From: Aphelenchoides besseyi
Taxonomy: Eukaryota > Nematoda > Chromadorea > Rhabditida > Aphelenchoididae
Assembly: GCA_024699855.1 (NCBI GenBank)
Contig: JAMPIQ010000003.1
Location: forward strand, 3,906,001 to 3,970,000
Direction of reading: 5' to 3'
DNA length: 64,000 nt
The notes under the pieces were generated by a model. The model searched no databases. It was not told the DNA's origin and saw nothing but the letters and a program-made list of their open reading frames with translations. Numbering within the stretch: the stretch's first letter is position 1; each line of letters starts with the position of its first letter. Below are positions 9,816 to 20,629 of the stretch, piece after piece. The position numbers were made by a program, and so were the translations under genes.

Positions 9816-11356
9816 ACACTTCCTACCACTCAATTTCTGAAAGTGAATTGTAATGAAATTAGCTCGAACTTTAAAGCGTTCCAGCGTGCTTGAACGTGCT
9901 ATTTAGCAGGAGCAGAAATCACGCGGCATCGAATGAGCTATAACACGTCCCGGAACTCGCTCCACAATTCACGCACTTCCCTTGTAATGACTAAACGGTT
10001 TAGTACTTGCTAAGAACAAATGGAATGTGAATGCAAATTTCCGTTCTTGTACAAGTCATCCTAGGCTTTCATTCCGTTCATTTAGATCAAACGACTTCAG
10101 ATAGCAGCCTTAACGACCACTTGTCTTCATTGCATCAATGGCTCGAGAATCGTATGATGGAACTTGCGAATTTCGCCACTCGGAAGCTCTGTAACTTGCT
10201 CACTGTACCTAATGATTAGCAAAAAGTATTGATGCAGCTTTTGTTATCGTTTTAACCGCTAACTACTGCAGCCTCACTTGAATAGGGTGTTGTCTCAAAT
10301 TTAAATTTATCGTCGGGTTTCAAGTAGCAAACGCAATACAAATCACAAGTGTCTTTATGAAACGGAGTTGTTTTTGAATGTCGAAACATAAGAACTCCAT
10401 CGAAGATCATTTCTATGCCCATTTCTTCAAGGACTCGCGAACAACAGCTAAGAACTCTTTGTATTCGATCATTATGTTGGAATAGGTGAACCGTCAGCAA
10501 TCGTGTCGTTTGGATCAGAGTTCACTCCCCCGGAAAGTTGCAATCGAGATAGAGATCACTGCGTTCTTTCATGAGCAAAATTCGAAGATTTGCGTCCTCA
10601 ACAAGCCCGCCAACTCCAATACTTGCGAACGACTACTTAGGCAATGACAATAGACGGCGCTCCGGCAACTGCGCAATCGAACTCATCGGCAAAAGCCAGC
10701 AGAGCTGCTGTAGCTGCAAATGGTCGTTTTAATTGTTCAATGCCACGGCCGAAACAGTCAACTCCGTCGGCTACTGTAACTCCTTGACGTCAACCACATA
10801 TTTCAACGATACCAATTGAATTTGACGACTATCGCAAACGTCGTCAATCAGCTCAAGAGCTGTCTTCTAATTCTTCATAGAAGTCGCTTCAAACCACAAG
10901 CAACTCACTTTAACAAGCCACTGAGAAACTGATCATTGACACCAACGATTATCAGTCTTTCACAATGCCGTAGAGTTGGGCAGTTCTAAGTCACCGGATC
11001 CCATTATCTGGTTCATTTAAACTCAAGTTCTCAATCCCGATTTAACTTCCTCGCGGAGCAAATCGCCGGAGCCCAAATGATACTTGGCAACAATCTTATC
11101 ATACTGTGTTTTTCCCGTTCAAATTCTGTACTTCAAACTCTTCTTATGCAACAGCTTCGAATGTTGTAGTTGTTTTTGTGTGCGACCTGAAAACTCCTTT
11201 GCGTCTTAATCGACGCGAATGCAGCGGTCGAGTTTACATCATCTGCCGAACGATCGGCATGTTTTTTCCCTATTTGAGGGTAAAAGATTCGCGTCGCGTT
11301 TTTTTCGTGCAATTCTTTTTATCGTGTAGTTGATTTTTTAATTGTTTTGTTTTAGG
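9816..11356. other. gene-poor stretch
   Basis: About 1.5 kb. The only notable frame is a minus-strand ORF at 10252-10500 without an ATG at its 5' end (fragments VLMFRHSKTTPFHKD and LYCVCYLKPDD). It could be a relic exon of an unrecognised protein. Nothing else is supported. Confidence 0.3.
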
Positions 11357-11514
11357 ATGCCAAATCCGAACAAGAAATTGGATTTGTGGTCAAAAGACGT
11401 GGCATCTCAGCCACGAGGACTCGCTACCGTAAGTTAACACTGGTGTTAAGAGTTTGTCTTTAGGAGTCATCGAGGCGTGATCAGGAGGTATTAGAAAACA
11501 GTAGTCGACAATAA
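11357..11514 (+). CDS. possible 40-residue spliced ORF or 5' UTR exons
   Basis: An ATG directly follows a TTTTAG acceptor. Exon 11357-11428 (24 codons) splices in frame to 11464-11514 and ends at TAA. A strong GTAAGT donor follows at about 11525 and all three frames of the second exon contain stops. These could therefore be upstream untranslated exons of the enolase-like mRNA rather than a gene of their own. Confidence 0.2.
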
Positions 11515-11649
11515 GATCAAAGTTGTAAGTGAAACCATTTCAAGGCTTTTGGTTTAAGCGTTTCACATCAATTTGTGTAGTTAGAGGGCTTATATTATGA
11601 TATAAGGGCATGTATTTTTGTGAACAATTTCTATGCCACAACCTTTTCT

Positions 11650-12176
11650 TAAAAGTCAGTCCACTTCTTTTTGTTATCATCGAGGCAAATTGAGATCCAT
11701 GAACGGGACGATATTTCTTTCTTGTCGATTACAACGCCATCAAAACGAAATGTACAAAGTTTTCTGTTTACCATGAGGTCTCCGAAACAACTCGGTTTGA
11801 GGGCAAATCGTTTGGGCGTTTTTCTTTTGCCATTTAATTTGATCGGCAGTTTTCTCTTTCGATTTCTGGTGCTCGTTTCGAGCAATCGGACTGTTTGGCT
11901 GAACGAGTTGCTGTTGCTTCTTTTGCATTTAAAAACAACGATGTTGATGGACCTGCAGCTAAAGGTCGTTTTCCCGATCCAGGGCAAACTTTTTTACTGT
12001 TCGAATGGTGGAAATTTTGTTGAGGCAAAACCTTCCGACCACGTACTTTTTCTTTCATATTTGTGCCCTCGGACAAAACGTTTTGATTTGAGAGCGGCGG
12101 CCGTTTCTTCTCTTCGAGCGGCGAATTGCATCGGACGTCGATGACTTTGTTTTTTTGCTGCGCGTTTCATTTCTGA
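11650..12176 (-). other. overlapping basic minus-strand ORFs, unresolved
   Basis: Several Lys/Arg-rich minus-strand frames overlap here, for example one beginning MKRAAKKQSHRRPMQ from an ATG at 12176. A basic protein gene is possible, but no splice set was found that joins them cleanly. The first exon of the enolase-like gene on the plus strand may also lie here. Confidence 0.2.
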
Positions 12177-12197
12177 GTAAACTTCAATCTTTTTCAG

Positions 12198-13802
12198 CTT
12201 CCGAAGAAATTCCACCTGGGAGAATCACTGGTGTTGTCGCTCGTCAAATCTACAATCGGCGCCACTGGCCGGCCGTTGTAGTTGAAGTGACCACGAAGAA
12301 CCGTAAGTTCGCTTTCTTTTCCCCATTAATCCTCAAGTTTATAGACATCCATCAAGCTATCGTCCCAAGTGGTCTAGCAACTGGACTCAACGTGCCGTTG
12401 GAAAGACGCCAGAAAGAAGTATCAAGGATTCTGTCGAAGATCAACGAGGATATTGGGCCTAAACTTGTGGCCAAGAAATTGCAAGTAACCAAACAAGCGG
12501 CGATTGACAAGTTTCTGATCGAATTGGACGGCACTGAAAACAAAGGTTGTTTCACTGTTTATTCGATTAACATTTGGTTTTTTCAGCAAATTTGGGTGCG
12601 AATGTAATTTTGGGTGTTTCGATGGCTGTTTGCAAGGCTGCTGCAGAGCACAGCAACATCCGATTGTATAAATACATTGCACAGTTGGCCGGAACACCAA
12701 AGATTGTTCTTCCGGTTCCAGCATTCAATGTCATCAATGGTGGAGCTCACGCCGAAAACAAACTCGCCATGCAAGAGTTCATGATTCTTCCAGTTGGCGC
12801 GAAAAATTTCCGCGAAGCCATGGATATGGGTAAGAAGATCAGCAATAAACTTCAGGTTTGATTTCACATTGTTGTAATGAATTTGAAGCAACTGTATAGA
12901 AGGAGATCAGAGATGAGTACGGAATGGATGCCACCGCAGTTGGTGAGGAAAACGCTTTCGCTCCAAAGTTTCAAGATTTCAAAAAAGCTTTGGATCTGTT
13001 GAACACCTCCATTTCTAAGGCCCATTGCACTGGTAAAGTAAAAATCGGAATAGACGTTGCTGCTTCCGAATTCTACAAGGACGGCAAATACGATTTGGAC
13101 TTCAAAAACGAAAAGTCGGGCCCATCGAAATGGATTGATGGCGATCAACTCGGAGAGCTTTACAAGAGTTTCATCAAAGATTATCCGATTGTTTCAATTG
13201 AAGACGCATTTCATCAGGATGACTGCGACAGGTTAGTCATTTCGAGAAAACAACAACAACCATTTTGGTTTTCAGTTGGTCCAAACTTTTGGCTTCGACT
13301 TCAATCCAATTAGTTGGTAACGATCTCGCCGTCACAAACCCGAAAAGTATTCGTCAAGCAATTGAGAAGAAATCGGGCAATTGTCTTTTGTTGAAGGTTT
13401 TTCAAAGTACTCGGGTATCGTTCATATCTTTTGTCTTTTAGGTCAACCAAATTGGCACGATTACGGAATCAATTGAAGCGGCCAAATTGGCGCGTGAAAA
13501 CGGCTGGGGTGTAATGGTTTGGCATCGTTCTCTCGAGACTGAAGACACTTTCTATGCTGATCTTGTTGTTGGATTGTCGGCCGGACAAGTACGTTTGTTG
13601 GAACAGCAATTAACTTTTCCTGTCTTTTAGATCAAAACTGGTGCTCCAGATCAACGTGAACAGTAAGCTGTGCAAATTGAGCAGTGATATAATAGTTGAA
13701 CAATTCAGAATTCCGAAATACGAGCGAATTCTTGGTATTGAAGAGAAACTCGGAAATGAAGCGGTTTACGCTGGAGAGAAGTTCCGCGATCCATTGGCCT
13801 AA
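12198..13802 (+). CDS. enolase-like protein with altered active-site loops
   Basis: Exons 12198-12302, 12345-12545, 12587-12855, 12900-13231, 13276-13396, 13442 to about 13590, and two short 3' exons ending in TAA at 13802. Most of the enolase fold is clear: [73 protein letters not shown]. In yeast numbering the ligands or catalytic residues H159, E168, E211, D246, E295, D320, K345, H373, R374, S375 and K396 are kept. Changed are the first mobile loop (PSGAST becomes PSGLAT, so Ser39 is Ala and His43 Asn), GDEGG to GEENA, and VSHRSG to VWHRSL. About ten residues after the first loop are missing, and the N-terminal RGNP motif is lost. The exon with the start codon was not identified. Likely a divergent paralogue with weak or no glycolytic activity. 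Confidence 0.88.
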
Positions 13803-14263
13803 ACAGCTATGTAGTTCAATACAATCACAGGTATATTCTCGTACTCTAATGTTCGATCGAAATCGTAGAATCCTGTTTGACTTAAAGTTCTGCTCTAATT
13901 GTCTAAGTTGTTCCTCCGTTCTTAGTTCATATCAATTGTGTTGAGATAATAAAACGGTTTGCTTGAACACGCTACCTCAGATAGCTATCGAATAAAGTGC
14001 TACAAAGAAAGACAAAAGAGCATTTTAATGGTTTGTTTTCTTAAATCTCGCACCAAACAAGTCGATGAAAGATTGCACCGCGAAGACGCAAGACCAAGTG
14101 CCATTAGATGCAATGAAGACAAGTGGGCGTGGCTCGGAAACGTTGAAGTCAATTTATGCTACTCATATGGTTACTATATTCTTGCATCATGAACTTTATT
14201 CTTAGTTCGTTTACGCCATGAAAAGTCTTGTAAAACAACAATATGATCATTTAAACAGACGAT
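13803..14263. other. intergenic, convergent gene ends
   Basis: Lies between the 3' ends of the enolase-like gene and NUP85. An AATAAA signal is near 13948. No further gene is supported. Confidence 0.4.
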
Positions 14264-16762
14264 TCACGACAACGATCTTAGCGCCGAACCACTACAAAGA
14301 GCTGGACGAAGAAACTTAATTTTGGTTGGCAACTCTGCGGTGTGTGGACTACCAGCTGCTTTGGACGGACGAATGATCGCGTTTCGAAGTTCGAAGTTGT
14401 TGGCCGCTTTCATTAGATCGTAGATTGAGTCTCGATCTAATTTGGGAAGCTGAATAATCAAAGTGTTACAATCCGAAATCCTAAGTACGTACCTGAATGC
14501 AATCCGTGGTGGATGGATCCAACAACTTGGTCATTTGATCGAACTACAACTTGTAAAGCACTTGGTGCCATTTCGGAAGTCACCAACTCGTAAAGTTTCC
14601 TGGCCCCTTCGCTTGTTTGTCCTCGAACGAGAAAACGACGAAATTGATAGAACCGTTGGAGAAGAAGCAGATTTGGATAGTTGAGGAACATGGTCGAAGT
14701 TGCGTCGAAGATTCGCAATTGACTGATGGCCTCGGCATTGAATGTTGAGATCATTTTGTTTGAGACCAAGTTAATCAGATCGGAAAGTTCAGAGCGAAGA
14801 GCCCAGGAAAGTGCTTCGTTGTAATGACCATCTTTCGCATATCTGAATGGAAAGCTCAGACTTCGAAACCCAGGATTCTTACCTTTCAACCAATGATCGA
14901 GCAACTACCGCTTTTGTTCGTGTTTAAGAGACAAGACGTACAATCGCTCGGCCTTCTTCACTGAGTCCAAACTCAAACGAACTAAACAAGAATCGAGTTC
15001 GTAGGTTGCATTTTCGGCACCACAACTCAAAACGTAAGAGTAGGAGATGTTCCAAAAATCGTACGACTCCAACAGCGCTGTGCCGTAATCGATGATCATT
15101 GAGGTTCGAACATCTTCATCCGCATTCAAACGCTGTCGCTGTGGTTGAAGACCCTCGTTTCTGCAGCTCCAAAGTTTGCTGTCTCTCTTCCCGATGACTG
15201 TTGTATCTGCTCGCCCAACATCGTGATAACGGAAGGATCGAGTTTTTGAAACAGATCGCAAAGATGCACTGGAAACCACCAAGAAACCGAGTTCTCACAA
15301 ATTTGCTTCAACATTTCGGGTAGTTTCTTGCACAAGATCGAGAAAATTGGCCGATCGATCTCCGTGTTCATCGTTTCGACCGTGCTGACATGTGTATCAG
15401 TTGGACAGAGTGTTTGATAAGGAGTCTGAATATACGAACGGAAATCGAATTACAAGATCTTCACTCACTTGCGCTATTTTTCCAATGTTGTCGAGATCTG
15501 CTCCTGGACATGTAAAGAGCACATAAGCGGGCAGCAACTCGTACCAGAAATCGTACAAACTGCGACCACACTTCTCAAAAGACTCCATTTTGCCAATCAA
15601 TATCCCGGCGATCATCTCCAATTCTTCACTTGAGCGTTTGAATGTTCCACTTCGTAATGAGTCTCGAACTTTCTAAACAACGGAGTTCTTATTGCCGGAC
15701 ATTACCACTGCACCTTTTGGGTTTCGATGAATGAGCTCGTATTTTCGATTCCGGAATCAACGGCAAACTGGAAGCTCTGAAGAAAAGTGCACAGTTGCTG
15801 AAGTGAGTTGTCTCGTTCAAAATTGCTGTGTTTTCGTAGAACTCGCATAGCCGAATTGAAATCCGCGTGTACGATTGACAGTACGAGCTAAACAGAAGAG
15901 GTTTGTACGAACGAATTCCGTTGTTTACCGCATTCCAATAGTACTGATGTGTTTCTGGAGCATCCGCTTTTTCGACCACTTGATCGCAAATCGTTTTTGC
16001 CGCATTTCCGAAGCAATGCAAACCCCAGTTGATCAGATCAATAACTAGAGGGTTGTCTGGAAACTCGTGAGAAAAATGTCCGAATTGAAGAACTAACCTG
16101 TAGATTGAATGTAAACCGCTTCAGTCAACGACCACAAAACATCGGCGTTGTAGAGTTCCCGATGCAGCACAAGCTCCTTCTTTTCTCGATCGTTATCTTG
16201 CACATTTTCTAGAGCCGTTCGAATGGCCATTCGATAGCGTTGACTGATGAGAATAGCACTAAAAGAAGAAACTGCTCACGAATTCTGAGCTAATCAACAA
16301 ACTTTTCCGGACGAAGAATCTCCTTGTTCGTACGAGCGAGCTCTTGAACCGCACAAAAAGTTTCTAAAGTCGTTTCAGTAGACAAATCGAAAAGCAAAAC
16401 TGACCGTGCAAATCGTATATCAACGTTTTCGTAACCTGTGAACCGAAGAACGTTGTGTTCTTGCTCGGAGAGTCGCGAAAGAAACGATTCGCTTTTGTCT
16501 CCGCTACTCCCGATCCAACTTCCATTTTTGTGTAGTCTGAAGTGTCCAATTGGACGCTAACTCCAGCGATTTTGGCGGTTGAATGAAATGCCAAAATTTC
16601 ATTATTGATTTTTACTGAGCAGTTGAAGTTTTTTAGGGAACTCAAAAGCACAGAAGAAGCGGTTAAAGTGAGTGCTTGATTATGAATCACTTTCCCGTTT
16701 GTTTCAGGAAACAGAAGAAAAACAGACGACGAAATTGGATCTCCGACCGAAAAGAAGTCCAA
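14264..16762 (-). CDS. NUP85: nucleoporin NUP85 (Nup107-160 / Y complex)
   Basis: A multi-exon gene from ATG 16762 to a stop at 14264. It encodes a helical scaffold protein of the nuclear pore's Y complex. Family segments are recognisable in order: a beta-rich start, then helices with SVSWWFPVHLCDLF, SYDFWNISYSYVLSCG with VKKAERLYVLSL, NEALSWALRSELSDLI, FYQFRRFLVRGQ, KLYELVTSEMAPSAL, and IYDLMKAANN with NAIIRPSKAA at the end. These match vertebrate NUP85 motifs of the same order. Two places (about 14844-14908 and 14544-14583) show homology in a frame that does not join its neighbours. Each can be bridged by a GT-AG intron, so real introns, small indels or early decay are all possible. A truncated copy lies at 48744-49694. 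Confidence 0.85.
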
Positions 16763-16833
16763 TCAATCGGTTTATTTCACGCTTCCAAAATGATTCCACT
16801 CGCGAAATAAACTCTACAATGATATGCGTTTGC

Positions 16834-17255
16834 CTAACGGTCGAAAACAAGCGAATCGAAGTTCTCCCACGCGAATTCACGTCGACGTTTGGACGGAATC
16901 TGAACGTTCTCTTCAAGTGGGCACACTCGATTCGCTACTCGAGCCACCAACTCACGATCTCCGTTGGTTGGAAGACGAGTTGACTGACGAATAAGCTTCT
17001 GAAACAGCGGGAATAAGAAACCAGTCGTTGATCTTACCGCCATTGCTTCTGCATCGGGAATGCGAATCGAACTGCGCAGTGGTCCAACTCATCGGTTGGT
17101 ATCTTCTGACTGAGACACCATTGAAGACGATTCAAATGGCTCTTGGAGTTGAGTTGAATCGATGGAGCTGAGAGTGGAAGACGATCACTCTGAACAGTCG
17201 ATAGAAGAGCGATTGAATACAAACTCACATTGTGGTTATTCGTATTTCCATCCAT
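16834..17255 (-). CDS. novel 95-residue protein, copy B
   Basis: Same four-exon structure as the gene at 4329-4750: 17255-17229, 17189-17038, 16998-16956 and 16899-16834. Differences from copy A are few: N for H after PSIQL, W for C in LNRLQ-C, V for A in SQLAF, and S for L in FDLL. No substitution creates a stop or destroys a splice site. It is transcribed divergently from the peptide gene at 17498. Unknown function; near-identity could also reflect recent duplication or gene conversion without selection. Confidence 0.55.
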
Positions 17256-17356
17256 GATGTTGACTGATTACCCTCGGTCAACTGTTTCGAAATGGAAAGA
17301 GCGAATTTGTATAAGCAAATTGTTGACAAAATTAGTGATTCCGTGGAATCGACGAG

Positions 17357-17364
17357 TATAAAAG
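17357..17364 (+). promoter_or_regulatory. TATA box of peptide gene B
   Basis: TATAAAAG, 141 bases before the ATG at 17498, at the position equivalent to 4852. Confidence 0.6.
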
Positions 17365-17497
17365 TAGCGTTTGAACGCCGAGATACGCGTTTGCTCGTTG
17401 TCGCTGTCCAATTGCTTCTCGTCAGTCAACTGGTCAGTTTCCATTTTGCCCGTTCTTCTTCACGTTCTTTCTTCAGTGTTCATCGCTCAAGTTCGAC

Positions 17498-17750
17498 ATG
17501 AACAAACAACTTTTCTTCATCGTTGCCGTGGCCTTCGTGTTGGTCGCTTTGATGCAAGTCCAAGTGGTGAGTTTTGGATTCATTCTGCCTTCTGATTCAC
17601 TTGTTTCAGATTGAAGCTGGTAAAAAAACGGCCGCGAAGGAAGCTGCTGCTACAGTCGCTCCCAATTCAACTGCGAGTTCGATGTTCAGTTCGATCGGTC
17701 TGGTCGTTGTCCCGATGGTGCAACTCGCTCTTGGAGGAGCAAACTTTTAA
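17498..17750 (+). CDS. small secreted peptide, copy B (69 aa)
   Basis: Exons 17498-17566 and 17610-17750. The signal peptide MNKQLFFIVAVAFVLVALMQ matches copy A at most positions. The mature part begins with a basic, Ala-rich segment (AGKKTAAKEAAA) that copy A lacks, followed by the shared N-S-T-A-S-S-M-F motif and a hydrophobic tail SIGLVVVPMVQLALGGANF. The intron sits at the same codon in both genes. The positive charge before a hydrophobic helix would fit a membrane-active peptide, but this is only a suggestion. A polyadenylation signal (AATAAA) follows near 17776. Confidence 0.72.
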
Positions 17751-18434
17751 GCCACGTGTTGTTCTTCGGATCTGAAATAAACGTTCTTTGAAATTTGTTA
17801 TCTTGCAGTTTTTTGAGGATACAAGCTGTTTGAGACTACGGCTTGTTGATTGAGATCTCGAAAGATCGGAGTTACAGATGCATGAGTCAAGGATGAATAT
17901 TATTGAGCACTTGGTGTTTTTGTTGATGGACAGTTGGGCTAGAGTGTCTTAAAGCAGTAGTGTCAGTTAACTCGTTGTCTTCGATCGTTATTTGAAGTTT
18001 CGAATTGGCATCATCGTACAAAACATTTGAATTGTGAAGCCAAGATCAATCTTGTTCAAATGACCACGAAATAACTAAAATTAAAGGATCAGTAACTAAA
18101 CCACAAAAAGAACAATTTTGTTTGATTAGTGGGTTTACCTGAAGATTGGCCAATAAATTTGTTTTTTGCGTACCGACAAACGCTGTTGGTTAACTACTCA
18201 ATTCGGCAATAATGGACAGATGTTTGAATACCTGTTTGGCCATCTTATATGCTTTCTGGTCTTGGTCTTGAGATTAAAGTTACTATAGACGCTGTGAATT
18301 AGTCCTAAGATCCAATTGAAGATACATTGAGGTGTTTGTTAATGCCTATTCAGAGGTCATTTTGTTTGTGTAGTGATTTGTTAGTTAATGTCAATAAATT
18401 GTGTTTATACGGGACTTTAAAGCATACAACAAAG
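17751..18434. other. intergenic, convergent
   Basis: AT-rich sequence between the 3' ends of peptide gene B and the NYN RNase gene. No coding exon or repeat was recognised. Confidence 0.4.
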
Positions 18435-20021
18435 TTAAACGACAAAAAGAAGAAAAATCTCTTCGGGTTTCAAGTTCTTTAATTCGAGTCGATCGGAACG
18501 TTCCTTAAGTTTCGTTGGCGTCATTTGAGAGTTCCATTGAAGAGCAAACTCGGACGGTAACACAATGTTGCGATGAGCAATTGGTGGTGGAGTTTCGGTC
18601 GGAGTAGCGGATTCAACGGTTGACGGCGAGATTGGACGTTGACGAGACGAATTTACTCCAACGGCATTTGCACCTGTTCGATGACGATAGGTAACGGTCG
18701 GATAGTTGTACTGACGATTTGCTTGATTGTAACGGCGACTCGACACCAAGTCCGGAAACATGTGAGAATGACAGCGACAACACGTGCAGCGATGGCGACG
18801 GTTTGGTCGTGGGATTTGCGGTCGAGTAAAGTCAATTGGAAGTCGATGCGAACGACCGGACGGCTGAATTGGGCGAACTGGTTGGGAATTATAGAAATCC
18901 AACTGAAAAGAAGTTATTTTGATTACGAGCTTCTGCTTACCTCTGGATTAACGACCACTGGATTAATGACCATTGGATCGACGATCACTGAAGCAGAAGC
19001 ATTCACAACACTCAAAGCCTTTACTCGAGGCAGTCCAGACGTGAACTCCATGATCTTGATGTTCGATTCACTGACTGTTTGATTGATCAACGAGTCGATG
19101 TTGTTGAGAAGTTGAATTTGACGTTCGTGAGTCCACGAGTTGGAGCGGCGATTCTTCACCAAATTGAACTCTGCATTTTCGGGAGTAGCGAAAAGACGAG
19201 TCATCATTCGATCAGCGTTGACCACCGTTTCATTCGTTCCCAACGAGTAGACTTCCGGGAAACAACGATAGAAAACATCGTCGTCCATTTTGGTCAGAAT
19301 TTCTCCAAAGTTGTGGAAGCGAATTCCGAAACGACGATTTCGAATCACATCAATGAACTGCGAATGACGAGCATCGTTGAGTATGTCTTCGTAGAAGTCG
19401 CCGGACAGAACTGAACCACCGTGTTGAGCAGCGTAGTCCAAAACGTACAAATCGTCGTAGTTCAATTGGATACCACGACGACGAGAGTTCACAGCAGTTC
19501 GCGATGCGGTAAATCCCAAAATTCCCATCGTTTGTAACTTCTGAAACCACGAAATTAAACAAGTTATGAGGTTGGAACCTACTGCTAGAATTGTACTAAA
19601 AGCGACATTCTGATTGAGTGCGTTGTTGTAAGACGACGGGATGAAAATGACGACGTCGAAACCGCGGACCACGAAGTAACGAGCAACACACAACAATCCG
19701 AGACAATTCACTTTTCTGAAACTTGAAATGATCAAACAGCTGAAGTCGGAAAACGCACTCTCGACCGGAACCGCAAGACGCACGGCCAATGTTGCATCCA
19801 TCAATAACGATCAGTCGAGGCACAGCGGCGGGATGTGGAAGACGATTGAAAAGATCTGAAGGAACACGTCGCACCAATTCGATGATACGGTTCTTCACGA
19901 CCGTTTCTTCAATTTCGTTCATCGACGAGTTCGGGATGATCAACGGAATGCCGATTCCCAACGATTCCAAGAACGCTCGTCGCTCCGGTTGCTGATCCGC
20001 GGAGGAGCAATTGGCCGACAT
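18435..20021 (-). CDS. Regnase/RDE-8-type NYN-domain endoribonuclease (487 aa)
   Basis: Four exons: 20021-19759, 19715-19583, 19540-18941 and 18902-18435. The NYN (PIN-like) domain occupies roughly residues 65-220. The acidic residues expected in the active site of the Regnase/MCPIP family are visible: Asp in RLIVIDGCNIGRA, the pair in LNYDDLYVLDYA, and SGDFYEDI, so an active Mg-dependent RNase is likely. FDVVIFIPSSY fits the central strand. The C-terminal third is Pro/Ser/Arg-rich with a Cys/His cluster (HRCTCCRCHSH), not a canonical CCCH finger. Relatives act in mRNA decay and, in nematodes, in RNAi (RDE-8). Broken pieces of this gene lie at 5370-5720 and 49715-49965. Confidence 0.8.
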
Positions 20022-20072
20022 TTTCGGTCTTCAGAAAACTGAACGAATGAATTCGAACCGACCGATCGCTTG

Positions 20073-20081
20073 CCTTTTATA
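20073..20081 (-). promoter_or_regulatory. TATA box of the NYN RNase gene
   Basis: Reads TATAAAAGG on the minus strand, about 50 bases upstream of the ATG at 20021. Confidence 0.55.
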
Positions 20082-20629
20082 CCCCAAAAAATGCAAAATC
20101 TGTTCAGTTGTGAAAGCTTTTTGGCGTTAAAGATCCAGTTTTTGTTGCATCATCAACTTCGCTGTTTCTTTACTTTTGTACTGAATACAAAGTCTTGTTT
20201 ACAAGCGGCTCAATTCACAATGGGTAATACGTTTTGTTCAACTTAAATTTTAGTCTTCCTGTCTGTTAAAATTTTCGCTTCACCCTCGATTAATTTTGCG
20301 TGTAATTAATCAGGAATGTCTTTTCAATCAGTCGATGTACTTTGAATGCACAAATAAAGAAGTGGTTCCACACTCGAAGTCTGTAGTCTTAAATATCGAA
20401 GAACAAGTTAAACGGTTCTAAGTGCACGTTTCCTGATCAACTTTGCTTCGTTTCCCATGCAACCAATAAAACGCCTACAGAAATTGTACTCGATCACTTT
20501 ACTTTCCGTATCAACGACCGCTCCTTTAAAAATATATTACGAGTACCTGCGAACCAACTTAGTAGCCGACGTCAGACCACCGCGATTCCTCTTTTGTTCT
20601 CTTGCATTTCGACCGTTGAAATAACTGAA
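20082..20629. other. intergenic, divergent promoter region
   Basis: Between the divergent NYN RNase and acyl-CoA synthetase genes. AT-rich, no coding exon seen. Confidence 0.4.

Larger units (their letters stand above)
16827..17750. repeat. duplicated block, copy B (divergent gene pair)
   Basis: Counterpart of 4322-5228. Identity is close to complete from 16834 to 17364 and drops inside the peptide gene. It abuts the 5' end of NUP85 (ATG at 16762) on the left and the intact NYN RNase gene on the right. Confidence 0.85.

Noticed and set aside
16834..17255. Duplicated block as a transposable element
   Set aside because: No terminal repeats, target duplications or transposase; it includes promoters and spliced genes, so segmental duplication fits better.
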